Program-made: the position numbers and the translations under genes
Assembly: GCA_029932715.1 (NCBI GenBank)
Contig: JAOZPO010000104.1
Span: forward strand, 1-5,343
Direction of reading: 5' to 3'
Length of the DNA stretch: 5,343 nt
From: Halobacteria archaeon
GTDB taxonomy: Archaea; Halobacteriota; Syntropharchaeia; Alkanophagales; Methanospirareceae
The notes under the pieces: model-generated
What the model was told of the DNA's origin: nothing
Seen by the model: the letters and a program-made list of their open reading frames with translations, nothing else
The model's database searches: none
In this document: positions 1 to 5,343 of the stretch, one piece after another
Layout of the letters: the number at the start of each line of letters is the position of its first letter
Numbering within the stretch: the first letter of the stretch is position 1

Positions 1-53
1 AGAGCAGCGGGCTTTTAACCCGTCGGTCGCGGGTTCAAATCCCGTCGAGCCCG
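1..53 (+). tRNA. tRNA-Lys (anticodon UUU), 5' end missing
   Basis: This is the 3' two-thirds of a lysine tRNA; the acceptor 5' strand and most of the D arm lie left of the window. The anticodon stem pairs 7-11 (GCGGG) with 19-23 (CCCGT). Its 7-nt loop CTTTTAA (12-18) puts the anticodon TTT at 14-16. A 5-nt variable loop (24-28) is followed by a T arm with stem 29-33/41-45 and loop TTCAAAT (34-40). The acceptor 3' strand is CGAGCCC (46-52), and G53 is the discriminator. CCA is not encoded (TCA follows), so the tail must be added after transcription. The next gene begins only 11 nt downstream and no T-rich terminator is visible between them, so read-through into rpoH and 3' processing of a joint transcript is possible (inference). 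Confidence 0.95.
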
Positions 54-64
54 TCATTAAGTCC

Positions 65-343
65 ATGCAAAAGGGTAAAATAGAAGTAGAAGAAAAGAAG
101 ATGAAGAAAGGGAAAGTTTCGATACTCGAACATGAGTTAGTGCCCAAACACGAGATAATATCAAACGAGGAACTGGAAGAGCTTTTGAGCAAGTACAAAA
201 TGAAAAAGGAACAGCTACCAAAGATCAAATCCACCGATCCGGTCATCAAAGAGATAAAAGCAGAACCAGGGGATGTGGTGAAGATATTAAGGCGTAGCAG
301 GACGGCGGGGAAAGCGTTATCTTACCGGTTGGTTGCAGATTAA
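65..343 (+). CDS. rpoH: DNA-directed RNA polymerase subunit H (RpoH, Rpb5 C-terminal-domain homolog)
   Basis: RpoH is the small archaeal polymerase subunit equivalent to the C-terminal assembly domain of eukaryotic Rpb5; it binds the large A subunits at the lower jaw. Family hallmarks are visible: [11 protein letters not shown] near the start, then LPKIKSTDP followed by [22 protein letters not shown] at the C-terminus, the usual domain end. From ATG 65 the protein is 92 aa. Family members are usually about 75-85 aa and begin just before the HELVP motif, so the ATG at 101 (80 aa, starting [15 protein letters not shown]) fits better by homology. The first 12 residues from ATG 65 are Lys/Glu-rich and match nothing I recall in the family. 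Neither start has a clear Shine-Dalgarno sequence. The whole open frame is reported here because the sequence alone does not decide. It heads the H-B-A' operon, 14 nt before rpoB. Confidence 0.95.
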   Translation: MQKGKIEVEEKKMKKGKVSILEHELVPKHEIISNEELEELLSKYKMKKEQLPKIKSTDPVIKEIKAEPGDVVKILRRSRTAGKALSYRLVAD

Positions 344-350
344 AGGAGGA
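344..350 (+). promoter_or_regulatory. Shine-Dalgarno site of rpoB
   Basis: AGGAGGA lies directly after the rpoH stop codon (TAA 341-343), with 7 nt between it and the rpoB ATG at 358. It is a near-perfect match to the archaeal anti-Shine-Dalgarno sequence and fixes the rpoB start. It also suggests that rpoB is translated from a polycistronic rather than a leaderless message. Confidence 0.85.
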
Positions 351-357
351 TTACAAC

Positions 358-3300
358 ATGTTAGACAGGAGAGTACTAGCAGAAGCGTATTTTAAAAGGG
401 AAAAAGTAGCACAGCACCAGCTTGATTCATTTAATTACTTCCTTGAAGAAGGCATGCAAAAGATAGTGGATGAACAGCCGTATATAGAAACGTCTATCAG
501 TGGTGAAGACGATAGAGGTAAGTACAAACTGGGTGTGAGGGTTGGTAAAATAAGTGTTGGGACACCGAAGGCGATGGAAGCGGATGGCTCTTACGAAACG
601 ATTTCCCCAGCACAGGCGAGATTAAGGAATCTGAACTATGCGGCTCCCGTGTATCTGGGAATGCAGTTGATGAAAAGGTACGAAAATGACGACGAGGAGC
701 CGGAGGGAGAGGATAAAGAGGTAGAAATCGGTATGATGCCAATTATGCTGAAATCAAAGTGTTGTAACCTCTATGGGCTATCAGAAAAAGAGCGGATAAA
801 GGTAGGAGAAGACCCGCTTGATCCCGGTGGTTATTTCATCATAAACGGTTCAGAGCACGTGATAATAACGTTAGAAGACCTCGCACCGAACCGTATATTT
901 GTCAACTTTGAGGAGAAATATGGTACTAAAAATGTAGTTTCAAAGGTATTCTCCCTTAAACACGGGTTCCGAGTTCCAATAAGGGTAGGAATAAGTAAGA
1001 AAGGGATACTGGAAGTTTCTTTCCCCGCAGTAGCCCGGAAGATAGATTTTATAACACTTATGCGTGCTCATGGACTTGAGAATGACGAGGCAATCATAAA
1101 AGCGGTCTCTGACGATCCAGATATAATAAAATACATCCGCGGGAATATAGAAGAGTGTGAGGTAAAGACGGAAGAAGAAGCGATTGATACGCTGGCACGG
1201 AGGGTTGCACCCGCGCAGGCTCGAGAGTACAGAGAGAAACGTGTAAATTATATCCTCGATCGCTATTTCCTACCCCATCTTGATGATAGGTTAGCGAAGG
1301 CGCATTTCATCGGAAGAATGGCAGAAGCATGCTATGAGCTTTCTTTGGGCAGGAGGGGCGAGGATGACAAGGATCATTACGCAAACAAGCGTCTTAAACT
1401 TGCAGGAGACCTGATGGAAGACCTTTTCCGGGTATCGTTTACCAAGTTGATAAAGGATATGCGGTATCAACTGGAACGTGCGAATATGCGAAGCAGGGAA
1501 CTGAAGATTGCAACTGCAATTCGGTCCGATGTACTCACTGACCGGTTATTACACGCACTGGCAACCGGGAATTGGGTAGGAGGGCGCGCGGGCGTTTCTC
1601 AGTTGTTAGAACGGACAAATTATATAGCCACGTTAAGCCACATGAGACGCATAATCTCTCCATTATCAAGGGCTCAGCCGCATTTTGAAGCTCGTGATCT
1701 TCATCCCACGCAATGGGGCAGAATTTGCCCGACTGAGACCCCTGAAGGTCCTAACTGCGGATTGGTGAAGAACTTTTCGAAGCTGGTCGAAATGACAGTA
1801 GGGGTAAATACGGAATCATTTAAAAACGCTTTGTATACTCTCGATATTGTACCGCCCGCCCGATCTCTGGATATATGCGCGAAGAGTAGAATTCGTATCT
1901 TTGTGAACGGCGATTTTATTGGGTTCTCTACGGAACCTGAGATGTTTACGAACGATGTAAGGAGATTGAGAAGAAAAGGGGTAATCTCAAATCAAGTAAA
2001 TATTGCATATTACAGAGATCGAAGAGATATAATCATAAACTCAGATCGTGGAAGGGCAAGGAGACCGGCGATAATAGTAGAAAAAGGAAAACCGCTGGTC
2101 ACAGAGTCGCAAATAGAGAAGCTGAGAAATGGCGAGCTGACCTTTGAAGACCTGGTGAAGAAAGGAACGATAGAGTATTTAGATGCCGAAGAGGAGGAGA
2201 ACGCTCTGATAGCAATTAACGAAGAGGATTTGATAGGTGCTGAAGGCAAAGAATATACACATTTAGAAGTGGACCCTTCTTTGATTTTAGGCATAGTAGC
2301 AGGGCTGATTCCGTATCCCGATCACAATTCCTCTCCTCGTAACACAATGGGCTGTGCCATGCTGAAACAATCATTAGGTCTCTCTTCTGCGAATTATAAA
2401 CCTCGTGCTGATACTCGAACACATATCTTGTACCATCCTCAGAAGCCGATGGTAAAGACAAGGACATCTGATCTCATATTACACGGGAAAAGGCCGGCGG
2501 GACAGAATTTTGTCGTTGCCGTTTTGAGCTATGAAGGCTATAATATGGAAGACGCTCTCATATTGAGCCGTGGTGCTATAAACAGGGGATTAGGGAGAAG
2601 CCTATTCTTCAGAACATACGAGGGAGAAGAGAGGAGGTATCCCGGAGGAGAGGAAGACAGGTTTGAGATACCTGATGCAGAGATTGTGGGAGTGAGGAGC
2701 TCTGATGCGTATAAGCAACTTGATGAAGATGGTATAATAAATTCAGAGGTAGCAGTCCAGCCAAATGCAGTGCTAATAGGGAAAACGAGCCCTCCAAGGT
2801 TCTTAGAGGAGACTACCGAGCTTTTAAGCCCTTTAGAGCGGAGAGACACGTCTGTTTGTACTCGCTCTAACGAGCAGGGGATAGTAGATTCTGTCGTAGT
2901 TATGGAATCACGTAACAATAGGCGTTTAGCTAAAATCAGTGTTCGAGACCAGAAGATACCAGAGGTAGGGGATAAGTTCGCATCCCGGCACGGACAGAAA
3001 GGAGTTGTTGGGTTAATCGTGCCACCAGAAGACATGCCATTCACAGAAGAGGGTATTATTCCTGATATGATAATAAACCCCCATGCCATTCCCTCGAGGA
3101 TGACAGTGGGTCACGTGCTGGAGATGTTAGGTGGAAAAGTTGGCGCGATGGAAGGGAGATTCATAGATGGAACAGCATTTTGGGGTGAATCCGAAGCAGA
3201 CTTGAGAGCCGGGCTTGAACGTGCAGGGTTCTCTCATACAGGCAGAGAAGTGATGCGGGATGCGAAAACGGGAGAGAAGATAGATGCTGATGTCTTTATA

Positions 3301-3705
3301 GGTGTTGTGTACTATCAAAAGCTGTATCATCTGGTTTCTGCTAAGATGCACGCGAGGGCAAGGGGTCCTGTGCAAATATTGACGAGGCAACCTACGGAAG
3401 GCAAAGCAAGAGAGGGCGGGCTCCGGTTCGGCGAGATGGAAAGAGATGTACTTATAGGTTATGGAGCTGCAATTTCGCTGAAGGACCGACTACTGGATGA
3501 ATCAGACCGGGTTGTTGAGCTGGTATGTGGGAATTGTGGTATGATTGCGAGTCCTGATAGTAAAACAGGATCAGTTCAGTGTCCAAATTGCGGCTCTGAT
3601 ACTGACATATACCCTGTGGAAATGAGTTATGCGTTCAAGTTACTACTGGACGAGATGAAAGTGCTCTGCATCGCGCCACGATTAATGTTGGAGGAGACGG
3701 TTTAA
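358..3705 (+). CDS. rpoB: DNA-directed RNA polymerase subunit B, unsplit (B'' + B' in one chain)
   Basis: This is the second-largest polymerase subunit, homologous to Rpb2 and bacterial beta. At 1115 aa it is full length for an archaeal single-chain RpoB. In order: protrusion/lobe region with [13 protein letters not shown] (about 157-169); fork region with DHYANKR (about 339-345) and the [15 protein letters not shown] block (459-473); the region where split archaea break the gene (about 482-512, continuous here); NSSPRN (657-662); GYNMED (727-732), whose Glu-Asp pair lies near the active-site metal; [12 protein letters not shown] (871-882), with the two active-centre lysines K873 and K881; [10 protein letters not shown] (907-916). 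A C-terminal zinc site has C1057/C1060 and C1075/C1078, followed by the [11 protein letters not shown] anchor that packs against A'. No stop or frameshift is seen. The start is set by the site at 344-350, and the stop is 1 nt from the rpoA1 ATG, implying translational coupling. Confidence 0.99.
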   Translation: MLDRRVLAEAYFKREKVAQHQLDSFNYFLEEGMQKIVDEQPYIETSISGEDDRGKYKLGVRVGKISVGTPKAMEADGSYETISPAQARLRNLNYAAPVYLGMQLMKRYENDDEEPEGEDKEVEIGMMPIMLKSKCCNLYGLSEKERIKVGEDPLDPGGYFIINGSEHVIITLEDLAPNRIFVNFEEKYGTKNVVSKVFSLKHGFRVPIRVGISKKGILEVSFPAVARKIDFITLMRAHGLENDEAIIKAVSDDPDIIKYIRGNIEECEVKTEEEAIDTLARRVAPAQAREYREKRVNYILDRYFLPHLDDRLAKAHFIGRMAEACYELSLGRRGEDDKDHYANKRLKLAGDLMEDLFRVSFTKLIKDMRYQLERANMRSRELKIATAIRSDVLTDRLLHALATGNWVGGRAGVSQLLERTNYIATLSHMRRIISPLSRAQPHFEARDLHPTQWGRICPTETPEGPNCGLVKNFSKLVEMTVGVNTESFKNALYTLDIVPPARSLDICAKSRIRIFVNGDFIGFSTEPEMFTNDVRRLRRKGVISNQVNIAYYRDRRDIIINSDRGRARRPAIIVEKGKPLVTESQIEKLRNGELTFEDLVKKGTIEYLDAEEEENALIAINEEDLIGAEGKEYTHLEVDPSLILGIVAGLIPYPDHNSSPRNTMGCAMLKQSLGLSSANYKPRADTRTHILYHPQKPMVKTRTSDLILHGKRPAGQNFVVAVLSYEGYNMEDALILSRGAINRGLGRSLFFRTYEGEERRYPGGEEDRFEIPDAEIVGVRSSDAYKQLDEDGIINSEVAVQPNAVLIGKTSPPRFLEETTELLSPLERRDTSVCTRSNEQGIVDSVVVMESRNNRRLAKISVRDQKIPEVGDKFASRHGQKGVVGLIVPPEDMPFTEEGIIPDMIINPHAIPSRMTVGHVLEMLGGKVGAMEGRFIDGTAFWGESEADLRAGLERAGFSHTGREVMRDAKTGEKIDADVFIGVVYYQKLYHLVSAKMHARARGPVQILTRQPTEGKAREGGLRFGEMERDVLIGYGAAISLKDRLLDESDRVVELVCGNCGMIASPDSKTGSVQCPNCGSDTDIYPVEMSYAFKLLLDEMKVLCIAPRLMLEETV
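3690..3696 (+). promoter_or_regulatory. Probable Shine-Dalgarno site of rpoA1, inside the rpoB 3' end
   Basis: GGAGGAG lies within the last codons of rpoB, 10 nt before the rpoA1 ATG at 3707. The spacing is slightly long but usable. With the TAAGATG arrangement (rpoB stop 3703-3705, rpoA1 start 3707), re-initiation by ribosomes finishing rpoB is also likely. The same bases encode Glu-Glu in RpoB, so part of the match may be coincidental. Confidence 0.6.
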
Positions 3706-3706
3706 G

Positions 3707-5343
3707 ATGAGAAAGAAGAGGATAAAAGGCTTAAAATTCGGACTGCTGTCACCGAAAGAGATAAGGAAGATGAGCGCCGCGAAGATAGTGACAGCAGATA
3801 CTTATGGCGAAGATGGTTTTCCGATAGAGATGGGGTTGGTGAATCAGCGATTAGGGGTTATTGATCCGGGCTTAAGATGTAAGACATGTGGTGGTCGTAT
3901 GGGTGAATGTCCGGGTCATTTTGGACATATAGAACTCGCTGCACCCATTATTCACGTAGGATATGCCAAATTGATATACAGGATATTAGCCGCAACGTGC
4001 AGGAACTGTGGGAAGATATTGATTGAAGAGGAGAAGCGGCAGCAGTTTTTAGAAGAGATAGAACAGCAAAGAGAGAAAAAGGCGGATATAGGCGAAGTGG
4101 TGAAGCGCATACTCAAAGAAGCGGCGAAGAAAGGGATATGTACGTATTGCGGTGAAGATTTTAGCATAGATGCGGAAGGTTTAGATGAAGCTATGAACAA
4201 GGCGAGTATTCCAAATCTATTAAAAAAGAGAATGGAGGAGAGGGGCTATTCGCTCTCTAAAAATGCTTCACTTAAGAAAGTCAAGGGCAATAACTGCCTC
4301 TTCAACTGGCGTGAAGTGCCAGGCGAGGATAGTGACCGACTACGGAAAATCCTGGTGGATGATTTTAACATTACCTGGGCGAAAAATGCAGACATCAATA
4401 AAACACAGAAGGACAAGAAGATATTGGTTTCCGCAGGTAAAAACATGGTTGAAATCACTATCAGTGCGAAAAGAGACAAGATAACCGTTGAACTCGAGGA
4501 CGGTAGTGTCTATGAGTTAGCAGTGAAGAAAGAGATGGGTAAGCTAAACATATACAACTATAAATGGGAAATAGCAGATGAAGAGAAAGTCTATATTCTA
4601 AGACGTGTGGGTGGTGATCTAAATATCTACTGTGGAGAGCGTATGAGACAGATAAAGTACGATAAACCAACTACATACAAAGAAATAGATGCAGATGGTA
4701 AAGAGCGCAGATTGATGCCTACTGACGTACGGGAACGGCTTGAAAAGATACCCGACGAGGATCTTGCGCTTTTAGGTATGGATTCAAATAATGCAAGACC
4801 AGAATGGATGGTCCTTACCGTGCTGCCAGTTCCATCAGTAATGGCAAGGCCTTCTATCACATTAGAGAGTGGACAACGAAGTGAAGATGACATCACGCAT
4901 AAATTGGTGGATATAATACGTATAAACCAGCGATTTATGGAGAATCGGGATGCAGGTGCACCACAATTGATAATAGAAGACCTATGGGAGCTTCTTCAGT
5001 ACCATGTAAGCACATATTTCGATAATGACATTGCGGGGGTACCCCCTGCGAGACACCGGAGTGGCAGACCACTTAAGACACTGGCACAGCGATTAAAGGG
5101 GAAAGAGGGCAGGTTTCGGGGCTCGTTATCGGGCAAGAGGGTTAACTTCTCCGCTCGGACCGTTATATCCCCGGATCCAGACATAGAAATAGACGAAGTC
5201 GGCGTTCCAGAAGACATAGCAAAAGAGCTGACGCTTACCATTAATGTGACCGAAAGAAATATCAAACAATTGAGAGAGACCGTGGGACGGGGGGGGAAGT
5301 ATCCTAGTGCAAATTATGTGAGGCGGGCAGATGGTAAAAAGGG
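3707..5343 (+). CDS. rpoA1: DNA-directed RNA polymerase subunit A' (RpoA1), N-terminal 545 residues, with a large clamp insertion; 3' end outside window
   Basis: This is the largest polymerase subunit, N-terminal part, homologous to Rpb1 and bacterial beta'. The frame starts [20 protein letters not shown] and is open to the window edge (545 codons plus 2 bases). Clamp zinc site 1 is C58, C61, C68 and H71 ([14 protein letters not shown]). Zinc site 2 has C98/C101 and C145/C148. Instead of passing straight to the conserved IK(F/Y)(E/D)(K/R)PT sequence, the protein carries about 160 extra residues (roughly 150-310). The family sequence resumes at IKYDKPTTY (316-324). It continues through [26 protein letters not shown] (365-376), [37 protein letters not shown] and [20 protein letters not shown] (465-484). 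The catalytic NADFDGD loop should lie beyond the window. The conserved sequence is intact and in frame on both sides of the insert, so the gene looks functional. Confidence 0.98.
   Translation, partial: MRKKRIKGLKFGLLSPKEIRKMSAAKIVTADTYGEDGFPIEMGLVNQRLGVIDPGLRCKTCGGRMGECPGHFGHIELAAPIIHVGYAKLIYRILAATCRNCGKILIEEEKRQQFLEEIEQQREKKADIGEVVKRILKEAAKKGICTYCGEDFSIDAEGLDEAMNKASIPNLLKKRMEERGYSLSKNASLKKVKGNNCLFNWREVPGEDSDRLRKILVDDFNITWAKNADINKTQKDKKILVSAGKNMVEITISAKRDKITVELEDGSVYELAVKKEMGKLNIYNYKWEIADEEKVYILRRVGGDLNIYCGERMRQIKYDKPTTYKEIDADGKERRLMPTDVRERLEKIPDEDLALLGMDSNNARPEWMVLTVLPVPSVMARPSITLESGQRSEDDITHKLVDIIRINQRFMENRDAGAPQLIIEDLWELLQYHVSTYFDNDIAGVPPARHRSGRPLKTLAQRLKGKEGRFRGSLSGKRVNFSARTVISPDPDIEIDEVGVPEDIAKELTLTINVTERNIKQLRETVGRGGKYPSANYVRRADGKK
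4154..4635 (+). other. In-frame insertion domain in the RpoA1 clamp (about residues 150-310)
   Basis: This segment has no counterpart in ordinary archaeal RpoA1 as I know it, where a CxxCG motif is followed within about ten residues by the IKFE(K/R)PT sequence. Three parts can be seen. Residues about 157-192 are charged and probably helical (for example [18 protein letters not shown]). Residues about 194-214 form a linker with C197 and W201. Residues about 215-283 alternate hydrophobic and charged residues in short strands with turns ([17 protein letters not shown], then [19 protein letters not shown], then GKLNIY), suggesting a small beta-rich fold. A linker ([21 protein letters not shown]) leads to YCGER at 308-312. 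Insert boundaries are good to about ten residues. Codon usage looks like the flanks by eye. Confidence 0.8.

Noticed and set aside
2538..3089. 183-aa minus-strand open frame opposite rpoB
   Set aside because: It lies wholly opposite strongly conserved rpoB codons, including the active-centre motifs. Its Ser-rich, low-complexity product is typical of antisense reading of a real gene.
4263..4484. 73-aa + strand open frame inside the insert
   Set aside because: It overlaps the rpoA1 frame, which is continuous and conserved on both sides. Its own product has no recognisable feature and no upstream ribosome site, so it is an out-of-frame shadow.
4139..4633. RpoA1 insert as an intein
   Set aside because: RNA polymerase genes can carry inteins, but the segment lacks the marks: no His-Asn before the downstream Cys (it is Ile-Tyr-C309), no recognisable splicing blocks, no homing endonuclease motif, and the length is at the extreme low end for an intein.
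5035..5046. Perfect 12-bp palindrome GGGGGTACCCCC in rpoA1
   Set aside because: It encodes the conserved Gly-Val-Pro-Pro stretch before [10 protein letters not shown], so the bases are explained by coding. It has no loop and no T-run to act as a terminator.
1..5343. Defence, CRISPR, mobile element or other accessory system
   Set aside because: No direct-repeat array, transposase, integrase or terminal repeats are visible. The window is a core transcription operon, and its only accessory-looking element is the RpoA1 insert.

Overview
The window is the start of an archaeal RNA polymerase operon. It holds the 3' part of a tRNA-Lys gene, then rpoH, an unsplit rpoB, and the first 545 codons of rpoA1 (subunit A'), which runs off the right edge. 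All features are on the + strand. The H-B-A' order, the archaeal/eukaryotic-type protein sequences, the short intergenic gaps and the tRNA without an encoded CCA all point to Archaea. AT-rich codon choice with many ATA, AGA and AGG codons, together with the wording of RpoA1 (for example the RINQRFMEN stretch and the NVTERN stretch), suggests a euryarchaeote near the class II methanogen, ANME and haloarchaeal branch. That placement is inference from remembered family sequences, not a computed phylogeny.

Layout: positions 1-53 are tRNA-Lys(UUU), lacking its 5' end. rpoH follows 11 nt later (65-343, with a plausible alternative start at 101). rpoB (358-3705) has a strong Shine-Dalgarno sequence in the 14-nt gap. 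rpoA1 starts at 3707, one base after the rpoB stop, and stays open to 5343. The window contains no gene-free stretch longer than about 60 bases.

The products assemble into one enzyme. RpoH is the small assembly and jaw subunit, RpoB supplies one wall of the cleft and part of the active centre, and RpoA1 supplies the clamp and, beyond this window, the catalytic Mg-binding loop. rpoA2 would be expected next, outside the window.

The main surprise is in RpoA1. The conserved clamp sequence is interrupted after the second zinc-binding Cys pair (C145/C148) by about 160 extra residues (roughly 150-310, DNA about 4154-4635). The family sequence then resumes at IKYDKPTTY. The insert is in frame, is not an intein, and its second half looks like a compact beta-rich module. 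A second point is that RpoB is a single 1115-residue chain, whereas most methanogens and haloarchaea split it into B'' and B'.
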